Assembly: GCF_902728235.1 (NCBI RefSeq)
Contig: NZ_CACVBO010000002.1
Coordinates: 496,001 to 560,000, forward strand
Direction: 5' to 3'
Source: Lentimonas sp. CC4
GTDB lineage: Bacteria; Verrucomicrobiota; Verrucomicrobiia; Opitutales; Coraliomargaritaceae
DNA length: 64,000 bases
This document shows, piece after piece, positions 35,233-44,530 of the stretch (position 1 is the stretch's first letter; every line of letters begins with the position of its first letter). The notes beneath the pieces were generated by a model. That model was not told the DNA's origin, did not search any database, and was given only the letters and a program-made list of their open reading frames with translations. The position numbers were made by a program, and so were the translations under genes.

Positions 35233-37431
35233 ATGAAAAAAATACCCCATTTAATGTTAGCCTTTACGTTGCTTGGAACCTCCAGTGCACTGGCGACTGA
35301 TGTGAACCTCGCTAAGGGGGCTACGGCAATCGCTTCGAGCCATCAAGCAGACTATCACGCTGAAAAAGCGCTCGATCAGGTTGTAAGCGATGCCTCGCGT
35401 TGGTTAGCTGCTAAGGGCGACAAAACACCGTGGATTGAAATTACCTTCCCCGCGCCGGTTACGGTCGAAGCAGTGGATGTGTTGTCTGGATGGAAGTCGG
35501 ATAGAAAGTCGGTGCTGGCGGATTTTGATCTCAGTCTTGAGATCGATGGAGCGTGGGTGACGGTCGAGGGGGGCAAGATTCGTAAGAATACAGAGAGCTC
35601 GCGTCGTGTGAATCTATCCGGGCAAGCGGTAACGAAGCTTCGCTTGGAAGTCCTGGACGGAGGCTTTGGGCGAGTGCGTGAAATCGCGGTGTATGACTCC
35701 AATGAAGCCGAGGGCGCTTTTGTCGAGAAGAGTCAGGCTCAGAAGACAACTGGCGACATCGCATTGGATTCGACGATCCACCAGATCGCGTTGAATCAAG
35801 TCGGGTATCAGACGGCTGCTAGTAAACGTTTCACCGCACCACTTTCAGGGGATGGTGTAGCGTTTGGCATCACTGCAGTGGGTCGCTCAGAGGTGCTCTA
35901 TGAGGGGAAAATCCAAGCGCATATCGGCGATTTTAGCGACTTCCGTCCAGCGGATAGCGACACGCATTATGTGGTCACGGTAACAGGCGGCAAATTGAAG
36001 GCGCACGAGAGTGATCCGTTTTTGATTCGGGAAGCTATTTACGAAGAGCACTACTGGCAGTCGGCGGTCGATTTCCTCATCGACTCACGCAGTGTAGTTG
36101 GGACGTCTGCAACGGCCTATGGCGGTTGTCCGTGGCGCGATGGGGTTTACTACGATGCGATCATCCCCGCGTTGGCACTTTTTTACTCCGCGAATCCGGA
36201 ATTGGTGAATGCGATGCCGCATCAGATTGATTGGCAGGCTGAGCAGACCCGCATGCTTGCGTCTGGCTTCAAGCTGGACCGAAAAGAACCGAGTGACGGA
36301 GGGGCGTTGCAGGCGACCAAAGACTACTACGGGATGGAGCCGCCGCTTGCCGGTGCATCGGATGTCGCCAAGCTAATTCACTGGGGAGCGGGCTATTATT
36401 TGAACCACCCTGTAACGCGGGATCCGAGTCGCGATCCACTGCCGGGGCAGATACATCCGCAGACAGTGGAGCAGGTCGCTTATGTGCTCTGGGCTTGGCC
36501 GCTCTTAAAAGATGAATTACCGCAATCGTTCTATGAGCAGTGCCGTGACTTCTGCTTTGCAAATTGGGACGGTTCGCTGGAGATAAGCGAGTGGTGGGAT
36601 CCCGCCAGCTACAATACAGTGGAAGATGTGATGGGTCCGTCCACCCGGCCGGATAAGCGCCACCCGTTTAAAGGTCGTCATGCGCCGGGTCATTCCATCG
36701 TGCCAAACCTGATCATGCACGAAGTGGCCAAAAGTGAGGGGCGAGCCGATGCGGACAAATATTTAAACGCCGCCGTCAAGCAGGCCGAGTGGATCATCGA
36801 GAACCTCGATTGGAACGATCCACGCACGACCAAGGGGCATCGCATGAGCGAGCACCGCACCATCCCGAATCTGGTTTGGTTGCTCCAGAAATATCCAAAG
36901 CAAGCGCCTGCAGGATTGCAGGAAAAAATTACGGAATGGGCGCAAGTTGCTGTCAGTCGCTCGGATAATCTCTGGGACTTACGTCGCTATGACATGGGGG
37001 CTCACTGGACGATTCCTTCGATGAATGATTTAGGTAACTTGATCGCCTCACCTGCCATATTTCTCTCTGCTTCTTGGGTGGTGGAAGACCCCAAGCTCAA
37101 GTCTCGCCTTGAGCAGTTATCGACCGCATCGGTTGACAACATATTTGGTCGCAACCCACGCATCGCGGCGGCTCCCGCCCATCCCGAGAAGGGCTTCCCT
37201 GAAGTCGAACGTGGATGGCCGAAGCTTTTCCCAAATAATCGCTGCGCGCGTCTAGAGCGTTGCCGTGGCACGATCTCCAGTCTGCCTGGTTCGGAAATGT
37301 ATCCGTTCAATCCTAAAGGGGCGTATCGTCACCCCGAAGGTTGGGTGAATTATGGCGCCGCTTGGTGTATCAGTTTGGGTTACCTTCGCTTTGATGCGTC
37401 ACAGACCACTCCTGAACTTCTCAAGAAATAG
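35233..37431 (+). CDS. Secreted F5/8C plus GH9-like (alpha/alpha toroid) hydrolase
   Basis: 732 residues with a signal peptide (MKKIPHLMLAFTLLGTSSALA). Residues ~25-155 are an F5/8C (discoidin) domain (NLAKGATAIASSHQADYHAE, PWIEITFPAPVTVEAVDV). Residues ~175-265 look like the immunoglobulin-like N-domain of GH9 cellulases (IALNQVGYQTAASKRF). The remaining ~460 residues are helical, with GGCPWRDGVYYDA, GHSIVPNLIMHEV and the late NIFGRNPRIAAAPAHPEKG block, which recalls the GH9 ending. The GH9 DAGD motif is not seen, so the exact family is uncertain. It is the first gene of a three-gene operon with a symporter 3 bp downstream. Confidence 0.7.
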   Translation: MKKIPHLMLAFTLLGTSSALATDVNLAKGATAIASSHQADYHAEKALDQVVSDASRWLAAKGDKTPWIEITFPAPVTVEAVDVLSGWKSDRKSVLADFDLSLEIDGAWVTVEGGKIRKNTESSRRVNLSGQAVTKLRLEVLDGGFGRVREIAVYDSNEAEGAFVEKSQAQKTTGDIALDSTIHQIALNQVGYQTAASKRFTAPLSGDGVAFGITAVGRSEVLYEGKIQAHIGDFSDFRPADSDTHYVVTVTGGKLKAHESDPFLIREAIYEEHYWQSAVDFLIDSRSVVGTSATAYGGCPWRDGVYYDAIIPALALFYSANPELVNAMPHQIDWQAEQTRMLASGFKLDRKEPSDGGALQATKDYYGMEPPLAGASDVAKLIHWGAGYYLNHPVTRDPSRDPLPGQIHPQTVEQVAYVLWAWPLLKDELPQSFYEQCRDFCFANWDGSLEISEWWDPASYNTVEDVMGPSTRPDKRHPFKGRHAPGHSIVPNLIMHEVAKSEGRADADKYLNAAVKQAEWIIENLDWNDPRTTKGHRMSEHRTIPNLVWLLQKYPKQAPAGLQEKITEWAQVAVSRSDNLWDLRRYDMGAHWTIPSMNDLGNLIASPAIFLSASWVVEDPKLKSRLEQLSTASVDNIFGRNPRIAAAPAHPEKGFPEVERGWPKLFPNNRCARLERCRGTISSLPGSEMYPFNPKGAYRHPEGWVNYGAAWCISLGYLRFDASQTTPELLKK

Positions 37432-37434
37432 ATT

Positions 37435-39165
37435 ATGGCGACTGCTGATTGGACTGTATTAATCGCATACCTACTGGGCACCGTATTACTCGGTGTGATG
37501 CTTGGGCGGCTGGTTAAGAATTCGTCCGATATGTTCAGTGCCGGTGGGCAGTCGCCTTGGTGGGCGAGTGGCTTGAGTGCGTTTATGACGATGTTCTCGG
37601 CCAACACTTTTGTGGTCTGGGGCAGCATCGCCTTCGACGTCGGTATGGTCGCGGTCATGATTAACCTCATGTATGGCGTCGCCGCTTTGCTGGTTGGTTT
37701 TTTTGTAGCAGGTCGTTGGAAGGCGATGGGCATCCGGACGCCTGCCGAATACGTGCGCTTACGCTTTGGGGCAGGTGCCTTGCATTTCTACACATGGGCG
37801 ATGATGGTGCTGCGTGTCGTCGGCACGGCGGCGGCCCTCTATGCCTTGGCAAAAATCTTAGTGGCCTTGATGCCACTGGATCCGAGCAACCCGCTGTGTG
37901 ATCCGGAAACAGGCAATTTGTCGCTTCGTTGGGCCATCCTGATCTTTGGATCCGTAGTCGTTCTGTATACGATGATCGGCGGGCTCTGGGCGGTGTTGAT
38001 GACCGATGTGCTGCAGTTCATTATCCTCAATCTAGCCGTGTTATTCGTGGTGCCACTAGCACTGTCGCAGGTTGGTGGTTTGGGTGGCTTTATTGATGCA
38101 GCGCCTGAGGGGTTCTTCGATTTAGTGAAGGAAGAGAAATACACCGTGTTCTTCCTCGCTGGGTGGGCGGCAATTCACTTCTTCATGATTGGTGCGGAGT
38201 GGGCCTTCGTGCAACGTTTCCTCTGTGTGCCGACGAAGAAGGATGCCCGTAAGAGCACCTTCCTCTTTGGCGTGCTCTATTTGGTCAGCCCTCTCTTGTG
38301 GCTGCTGCCGCCGATGATTTATCGTGTATCGAATCCGGGCGCGGATGCCGAGCAAGCCTACATTCTCGCCTGTAAGTCGGTGCTGCCGATTGGCATGGTC
38401 GGACTCATGTTGGCCGCGATGTTCTCGGCGACTGCCAGTATGGTCAGCTCGCAGCTCAATGTCTTTTCCGGTGTCTTGACCAATGACATCTACAAGCCGC
38501 TGGCGAAGAAATGCACCCCTAAGTCACTGCTCTATGCCGGGCGTATTTTTACGATCATCCTGGGGGCCGTTTTGATCGTCATTGCGTTGGAGATCGAGAA
38601 GTTGGGGCAGGTTAAGAATTTAATCATAAGTATCACCGAGTTGATGGTGGTGCCGCTGCTCGCGCCATCTTTGTGGGGAGTCTTTAGCAAGCGAATTGGC
38701 GGGCGTGCCGTTTGGATCACTGGCTTGAGCGGATTCATACTCGGGGCGTTGGTGCGTTTCGGTTTTGGTGTCGATGGCTGGTTCAGCGGTATGGAGGCAA
38801 TGGCCGCGCTCAATGATTGGGTCGCGGCGAATGCCAATTTCCTCAAGACCTTTGTTGGCGTGATTTTCCCAGTCAGTGTGCTGGCGATTGTTGAACTGTG
38901 TAGTCGTGGCGTCGATACGGGGTGGCAAGCCGTTGCTGACTTGTCATGTGCGCATGAAGCCGAGTCGCCAGAGGCGGCAGCACATTCCAATCCGGTCGCA
39001 GCAAAGGTCGTGGCTTGGTGCCTCGTAGTCTGCGGGCTGATGATGTTTTCACTCATTTTTGTGAACGAAAAAGACCACGGCATCCTTGCTGGGTTTGGTG
39101 TGGTGTTGTTCGTGATCGCCGGGACTATTTTCTTCGCTGTGCGCAAGGCGCGTGAGACCGTGTAA
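37435..39165 (+). CDS. Sodium:solute symporter (SSS family)
   Basis: 576 residues and about 13 membrane helices. Family features include an N-terminal LIAYLLGTVLLGVMLGRLVK, the SPWWASGLSAFMTMFSANTF segment (sodium-site region), IGAEWAFVQRFLCVPTKKDA, and AAMFSATASMVSSQLNVFSG. It imports a sugar or sugar acid with sodium ions. Located 3 bp after the upstream hydrolase and 18 bp before the FAD enzyme, it is probably the transporter for the product made by the first and used by the third. Confidence 0.93.
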   Translation: MATADWTVLIAYLLGTVLLGVMLGRLVKNSSDMFSAGGQSPWWASGLSAFMTMFSANTFVVWGSIAFDVGMVAVMINLMYGVAALLVGFFVAGRWKAMGIRTPAEYVRLRFGAGALHFYTWAMMVLRVVGTAAALYALAKILVALMPLDPSNPLCDPETGNLSLRWAILIFGSVVVLYTMIGGLWAVLMTDVLQFIILNLAVLFVVPLALSQVGGLGGFIDAAPEGFFDLVKEEKYTVFFLAGWAAIHFFMIGAEWAFVQRFLCVPTKKDARKSTFLFGVLYLVSPLLWLLPPMIYRVSNPGADAEQAYILACKSVLPIGMVGLMLAAMFSATASMVSSQLNVFSGVLTNDIYKPLAKKCTPKSLLYAGRIFTIILGAVLIVIALEIEKLGQVKNLIISITELMVVPLLAPSLWGVFSKRIGGRAVWITGLSGFILGALVRFGFGVDGWFSGMEAMAALNDWVAANANFLKTFVGVIFPVSVLAIVELCSRGVDTGWQAVADLSCAHEAESPEAAAHSNPVAAKVVAWCLVVCGLMMFSLIFVNEKDHGILAGFGVVLFVIAGTIFFAVRKARETV

Positions 39166-39183
39166 TTTTAGAGATAAATTCAT

Positions 39184-41457
39184 ATGATAATTGAAAAACC
39201 AAGTTCAGGCCGCGCGCTGAAAGAAATTCAATATGATGTCGACTTCGTCGTTGTTGGCGGCGGGTTGGCGGGCACTTGTGCCGCGATCTCTGCTGCACGC
39301 GAAGGCCTCAAAGTCGTGCTGGTGCAGGATCGACCGATTCTTGGCGGTAATGCTTCGAGCGAAGTGCGCCTGTGGGCTTTGGGGGCGACTTCGCACTTAG
39401 GTAATAACAATCGCTGGTCGCGTGAAGGTGGCTTGGTCAACGAGATCCTTGAAGAGAACCTGTATCGTAACCGACAGGGGAATCCCTTAATCTTTGACAC
39501 CATTCTGCTGGAGAAATGCCACGAAGCATCAAACCTCACGCTGCTGCTCAATACTGCTGCCTACGAGGTGGAGAAAAGTGATCCGGACACCATCTCGGCG
39601 GTGATTGCCTTTTGTGCGCAGAACTCAACCCGCTACGTTCTGAAAGCACCGCGGTTTTGTGATGCCTCCGGCGATGGGATTGTCGGTTTTATGGCGGGTG
39701 CGGCTTTCCGTATGGGAGCGGAAACCAAGGAAGAGTTCGGCGAGGGCTTTGCGCCCGATGAAAGCTACGGGGAGTTACTCGGGCACTCGATTTACTTCTA
39801 CTCTAAAGATGTCGGCGAGCCAGTGAAATATAAGGCGCCGAGCTGGGCGCTGCGTGAGATTAAAGAGATTCCGCGTTACCGTCAGATCAAGACGAATATG
39901 CAGGGCTGCAATTTCTGGTGGTTTGAATACGGCGGACGTATGGATACCGTGCATCAGACCGAAGACATTAAGTGGGAGCTCTGGAAGGTGGTCTACGGTG
40001 TGTGGGATTACATCAAAAACTCTGGTGAGTTTCCGGAAGCCGAAAACCTGACCCTCGAGTGGGTGGGGCATATTCCTGGCAAGCGTGAGAGCCGCCGCTT
40101 TGAGGGCGATGTGATGATCAAGCAGCAGGATGTCGTTGAGCAGACTTATTTTGAAGATTGTATTTCTCACGGTGGTTGGGCGTTAGATTTACATCCAGCC
40201 GATGGCGTGTATTCGGATAAGTCTGGTTGCACGCAGTGGCACTCGAAAGGTGTTTATAGCTTGCCGCTGCGGGCGCACTATAGCCGTAACATCAATAACC
40301 TCTTTCTCGCGGGACGTATCATCAGTGCGACGCACGTCGCCTTTGGTTCGACGCGTGTCATGTTGACCTGCGCCGCAGGTGGGGTGGGTGTCGGCACCGC
40401 AGCAGCGGTTTGTCAGGCGCACGACTGCTTGCCGCGCGATGTCAGTTGCGGCGAGGAATTACGTGAGTTGCAGACGCGGCTAGATCGTGCTGGGCAATAT
40501 CTTCCAGGTATTGAAATTTCGGATACAAAAGATCTCGCAGCACAGGCCAGCTTAAGTGCGAGCTCGACGCTTGAGCTCAGCCGACTGGAAGGCGGGGAGA
40601 GTTGGAAGTGTCTCGATTTTGCGACTGCGATGCTGTTGCCCTTAGCGGCGGGAGACTGCCCGGATTTCAGTTTTGAAGTAGACGCGAGCGAAGCGACCAC
40701 GCTGGAGTTTGCTTTGATGCGGTCGTCTGATGCAAAGCATTTTACCCCAGACGTCTGTCTCGCCGAGCAATCTATAGCGCTTGTAGCGGGTGTGCAGACA
40801 GTTTCGCTGACTTTCCCTGTTTCGATCGATCGAGCGGGCTATCACTTCATTAAACTAGAGCAGAATGCTAAGGTTGCGGTGCGTGAGAGTGAGCAGCGTC
40901 TGACGGGTGTGCTCTCGGTTTCGGCGGAGTATAACATCAAAGTCGCCACATCCAGTGTGCAAAACCCGCCGGAGGGTATTGGGATCGATCGCTTTGAGTT
41001 CTGGTTGCCGCAGCGCCGTCCGGAAGGGCGGAATCTAGCTATGACTGTTGAGCCAGCCTTGCAAGGCTTTGATGTCTATCAGGTCGCGTCAGGTTTTGCG
41101 CGCCCAACGGATGCGGTCAATGCCTGGGTGGCTGATTTCGATGATGCCGAGCCGACGCTGAGCGCCGACTGGGAGCAGCCTGTGCAGGTTGCTCGCGTGG
41201 TTCTAGAGTTCGATCCGGATTGGGATCACCCCATGGAGTCGGTCTTAATGACGCACTCCGAAGAAGTGGTGCCTTTTACGGTCAGAGATTTCGACCTATT
41301 GGATGCCGACGGAAAGTTGTTGGCCGAAGTGCGCGATCACCATGGAGCACGTTATGACTTGTGCTTGAGTGAAGCGATTACGACTTCCGGTCTGCGTCTG
41401 AAAATGTATGCCACACACGGTGCGCTTGCATCGGTCTTTAGAATGCGAGTGTTTTGA
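39184..41457 (+). CDS. FAD-dependent oxidoreductase with C-terminal beta-domains
   Basis: 757 residues, no signal peptide, so cytoplasmic. The Rossmann FAD-binding motif is VDFVVVGGGLAGTCAAISAA near residue 20, followed by GGNASSEVRLWALGA typical of the FAD_oxidored (PF12831) group. LFLAGRIISATHVAFGSTRV is the second FAD contact. Residues ~480-757 form extra beta-rich domains of unknown role. Third in the operon with the GH9-like hydrolase and SSS transporter, it likely oxidises the imported sugar or uronate. The reaction is not known. Confidence 0.88.
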   Translation: MIIEKPSSGRALKEIQYDVDFVVVGGGLAGTCAAISAAREGLKVVLVQDRPILGGNASSEVRLWALGATSHLGNNNRWSREGGLVNEILEENLYRNRQGNPLIFDTILLEKCHEASNLTLLLNTAAYEVEKSDPDTISAVIAFCAQNSTRYVLKAPRFCDASGDGIVGFMAGAAFRMGAETKEEFGEGFAPDESYGELLGHSIYFYSKDVGEPVKYKAPSWALREIKEIPRYRQIKTNMQGCNFWWFEYGGRMDTVHQTEDIKWELWKVVYGVWDYIKNSGEFPEAENLTLEWVGHIPGKRESRRFEGDVMIKQQDVVEQTYFEDCISHGGWALDLHPADGVYSDKSGCTQWHSKGVYSLPLRAHYSRNINNLFLAGRIISATHVAFGSTRVMLTCAAGGVGVGTAAAVCQAHDCLPRDVSCGEELRELQTRLDRAGQYLPGIEISDTKDLAAQASLSASSTLELSRLEGGESWKCLDFATAMLLPLAAGDCPDFSFEVDASEATTLEFALMRSSDAKHFTPDVCLAEQSIALVAGVQTVSLTFPVSIDRAGYHFIKLEQNAKVAVRESEQRLTGVLSVSAEYNIKVATSSVQNPPEGIGIDRFEFWLPQRRPEGRNLAMTVEPALQGFDVYQVASGFARPTDAVNAWVADFDDAEPTLSADWEQPVQVARVVLEFDPDWDHPMESVLMTHSEEVVPFTVRDFDLLDADGKLLAEVRDHHGARYDLCLSEAITTSGLRLKMYATHGALASVFRMRVF

Positions 41458-41480
41458 GGCTGGAGCATTGGAGTCCTCTA

Positions 41481-42462
41481 ACTGCGGTCGAAATGGCTTC
41501 GCCAGTCCGCTACAACGGGTGTGTTACTGTTGAGTGTAGCGGAATCCGCGAAGCGGTTTCGGCTCTGTGCGTAGGGCAGAGGTTACTGCGGTCGAAATGG
41601 CTTCGCCAGTCCGCTACAATGGGTGTGTTACTGTTGAGTGTAGCGGAACCTGCGAAGCGGTTTCGGCTCTGTGCGTAGGGTTGAGGTTACTGCGGTCGAA
41701 ATGGCTTCGCCAGTCCGCTACAACGGGTGTATTGCTGTTGAGTGTAGCGGAACCCGCGAAGCGGTTTCGGATCTGTGCGTAGGGTAGAGGTTGATGTGGT
41801 CGAAATGGCTTCGCCAGTCCGCTACAATGGGTGTGTTACTGTTGAGTGTAGCGGAATCCGCGAAGCGGTTTCGGCTCTGTGCGTAGGGTCGAGGTTGATG
41901 TGGTCGAAATGGCTTCGCCAGTCCGCTACAATGGGTGTGTTACTGTTGAGTGTAGCGGAATCCGCGAAGCGGTTTCGGCTCTGTGCGTAGGGTCGAGGTT
42001 GATGTGGTCGAAATGGCTTCGCCAGTCCGCTACAACGGGTGTATTGCTGTTGAGTGTAGCGGAACCTGCGAAGCGGTTTCGGCTCTGTGCGTAGGGCTGA
42101 GGTTACTGCGGTCGAAATGGCTTCGCCAGTCCGCTACAATGGGTGTGTTACTGTTGAGTGTAGCGGAACCTGCGAAGCGGTTTCGGCTCTGTGCGTAGGG
42201 TAGAGGTTGATGTGGTCGAAATGGCTTCGCCAGTCCGCTACAATGGGTGTGTTACTGTTGAGTGTAGCGGAACCTGCGAAGCGGTTTCGGCTCTGTGCGT
42301 AGGGTAGAGGTTGATGTGGTCGAAATGGCTTCGCCAGTCCGCTACAACGGATGTATTGCTGTTGAGTGTAGCGGAACCCGCGAAGCGGTTTCGGCTCTGT
42401 GCGTAGGGCTGAGGTTACTGCGGTCGAAATGCTTCGCCAGTTCGCTACAACGGGTGTGTTAC
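41481..42462. repeat. Tandem array of an exact 104-bp hairpin repeat (9 full copies plus a partial tenth)
   Basis: Unit starts lie at 41481, 41585, 41689, 41793, 41897, 42001, 42105, 42209, 42313 and 42417, always 104 bp apart. Copies differ at a few positions (ACTGCGGTCG or GATGTGGTCG at the start, C/T in AACGGGT or AATGGGT). Within each unit CGAAATGGCTTCGC and CCGCTACA pair with TGTAGCGG and GCGAAGCGGTTTCG to give a long imperfect hairpin (41489-41561 in unit 1). The last unit has a 1-bp deletion and runs into the stop codon of the convergent PhoD gene. 104 is not a multiple of 3, so the recurring small open frames in it are not coding. It lies 23 bp after the FAD oxidoreductase stop. Confidence 0.95.
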
Positions 42463-44009
42463 TACTTCGTGCTCAACTGTGAGTCGTTCAAAACGTGTTC
42501 TTCCATCAGCTCACCGCTCTCGCGAATAAGGCGGAAGGTGACGGTTGGCTCATCTAGCTCCGTGTTGAAAACGAATTCGCCGAAGGCAACGGTATCGTGC
42601 CCGTTGTAGCCGAACAGTTGTTCCTCGCAGCCTTTGACGATGCCGCTGGGGCCTGGGACACCGCCGAGTGTGCCGCATTCAAATTCATAGAATTTAAAGC
42701 CAGAGGGACGGGGAATCGTAAACCCACGTGCGCCATGGCGGTCACCACTGATGAGTAACACGCCATTGATCGCTTCGTCTTCGATGAATTGAAAGATCTC
42801 TTCGCGGGCTTCGGTGTCCCAGGTGCCCCAAGAGTCTTTGCCATCGGTCACATAATCGCTCCACATCGTCCCGCTGGATAAAATTTTATAGGGGGCTGTG
42901 GATGCTTTGAGACGCTGCTTCAACCACTCTTGCTGAGTCTTACCTAGGTAGGAGGTATATTCGCCACGTCGTTCGTTTTCACGGTAGGAGCGAGTGTCGA
43001 GCATGAAGATTTCAACGGGTCCGATACGGGTGTTAAAGTAAATACCATCGGGGCCGTCCTCACGTATGGGATTGTTCCAGTTCTGATGCCAAACTTTGCG
43101 GACGGCTTTGCGATCGGATTCAGTGAATCGATTGCCGACGATGCCGCTGACATCATTATTATAATAGTCATGGTCATCCCAAGTGGCATAGACGGGCACG
43201 TTGGCCGCAAAGACACTCCATGGCTGCGAGACGTCACGTAGTAAATAATCTGCTCGGTGCATGTTCATATCGCGTTTGCGATCGTCGACTGTGTTGTCGC
43301 CAATAATGAGTAAAGCGAGGGGCTCACGCTTGAGCATTTGCTGAAGCAGCTGTGGATTGTGCACCCCGATTTTATGGAAGTCGGATCCGAAGACGATGCG
43401 TGTGATGCCTTTGTCGTAGGCTCGTAGGGCAGTCGTAAAGGAACCTTTTGCGAGCTCTTTTTCATCGGATTTGACCACGTAATCGTAGCAGTTGTCTGGA
43501 AAGAGTCCGTCGAGTGTGATGCGTAGTTCCACGCCCTCCTGCACCGATTCGGCAGTGAATTGCTGCGTGTATTTACTCTTGCGATTAGTGACATCGATTT
43601 CAATGGGACCATTGGTCGCTGGTCGTAGCCATACGACGACGCTTTCAGCTGTGATATCTCCTAAGATCGGCCCGCCCATGAGGTCGATGTCATTTTTCTG
43701 AGCAGCCTTGAGCACCTCGGGCAATGTGAAAGTGCCGTTTTTGTCGGCTTCGAGAGCGGCTCGACTTTCTAGGTAAAACTGACGAATGTTTTCAGGTGGA
43801 GCACCAAAGCTATCCAGTAGGAGTGTATCAATCTCAAGGCTGCCCATGTGTGCCTGCTTTAGAGTGACTTTGTGCTCGCACTGACGCAGTAGGATTTCTT
43901 TCACCGCGTCGCCACAGCAGTCATACGCATTGAGGCTTAAGGAGCATACTAAGATGGGCAGAAGGAATGTGCAGAGTGGTCGTTTTAACGTCATGGATGT
44001 GGTGTTCAT
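42462..44009 (-). CDS. Secreted PhoD-like metallophosphatase/phosphodiesterase
   Basis: 515 residues, with a signal peptide (MTLKRPLCTFLLPILVCSLSLNA after an extended start). A fibronectin-like N-domain is followed by the metallophosphatase core: VFGSDFHKIG, LLIIGDNTVDDR, VYATWDDHDYYNNDV (metal-binding Asp/His), and LLISGDRHGARGF near the end. It is expected to hydrolyse phosphate monoesters or diesters outside the cell. The gene stop coincides with the end of the 104-bp repeat array. A decayed copy of its 5' end exists at 59716-59930. Two ATGs (44009 and 43991) are possible. Confidence 0.88.
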   Translation of the reverse strand: MNTTSMTLKRPLCTFLLPILVCSLSLNAYDCCGDAVKEILLRQCEHKVTLKQAHMGSLEIDTLLLDSFGAPPENIRQFYLESRAALEADKNGTFTLPEVLKAAQKNDIDLMGGPILGDITAESVVVWLRPATNGPIEIDVTNRKSKYTQQFTAESVQEGVELRITLDGLFPDNCYDYVVKSDEKELAKGSFTTALRAYDKGITRIVFGSDFHKIGVHNPQLLQQMLKREPLALLIIGDNTVDDRKRDMNMHRADYLLRDVSQPWSVFAANVPVYATWDDHDYYNNDVSGIVGNRFTESDRKAVRKVWHQNWNNPIREDGPDGIYFNTRIGPVEIFMLDTRSYRENERRGEYTSYLGKTQQEWLKQRLKASTAPYKILSSGTMWSDYVTDGKDSWGTWDTEAREEIFQFIEDEAINGVLLISGDRHGARGFTIPRPSGFKFYEFECGTLGGVPGPSGIVKGCEEQLFGYNGHDTVAFGEFVFNTELDEPTVTFRLIRESGELMEEHVLNDSQLSTK

Positions 44010-44271
44010 TACTTTTGAAGTATCGCATCTCTAGGTGTGGCTTGATATCGAGTAAATACGTGACGCTTTTCACAAATGATGAGAAGGGCGACTAGGTGTC
44101 GCGTAAACACGCGATAGTATTAGATACCTTAAATTAGGTAGTATGCGCTCAGAAGAAAATCGAGTGCTACTGACTCCCAAACTGCCGATGAAAAATTCGG
44201 GTAAATGAGAATTGGGCATCACAGCGCACGGCTCTCACTTCTATTACCCTCACCCCAACCCCCAAAAAGAT

Positions 44272-44460
44272 ATGATCAAGGCACTTCACTCAGTGATTGT
44301 GGCCAGTTTTCTAGCACGCATTGCGACCGCTTTCCCTCAATATGTGCATGCCGCGCCTAGACGCGTTGGCGAATGGAATAAAAGCCGATGCTATGTTCGT
44401 GCCGATCACGCCTTGATGCCGATCGCCCATTATGTGCGAGTTGTTCGGTCATCGGTGGCT
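44272..44460 (+). pseudogene. 5' fragment of a paralogue of the next gene
   Basis: The frame from ATG 44272 has a signal peptide (MIKALHSVIVASFLARIATAF...VHA) followed by AAPRRVGEWNKSRCYVRADH. The downstream intact gene matures as AEPGYAGEWERTRLYGHAYD, and the DNA of this part is about two-thirds identical by eye. After ~60 residues the similarity is lost and the frame runs on to 44541, overlapping the next gene start. It is interpreted as a truncated older copy. Confidence 0.55.
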
Positions 44461-44530
44461 GGGTGGGTTTACCCAAGATATAATATCAACAAGCAGTTAG
44501 ACTGTATAACCAAAACAAGTAAGGAATACT

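Noticed and set aside
38532-39146. 204-codon minus-strand open frame
   Set aside because: Antisense to the symporter gene, Thr/Pro/Ser-rich as expected for the complement of a membrane protein.
41481-42462. Possible CRISPR array
   Set aside because: The whole 104-bp unit is repeated with no unique spacers, and no cas genes are nearby.
41567-42609. Series of ~71-residue open frames starting MRRVEVDVVEMASPV or similar
   Set aside because: They arise from the 104-bp tandem repeat. The unit is not a multiple of 3, the frames start in one unit and stop two units later, and there is no ribosome site or signal.
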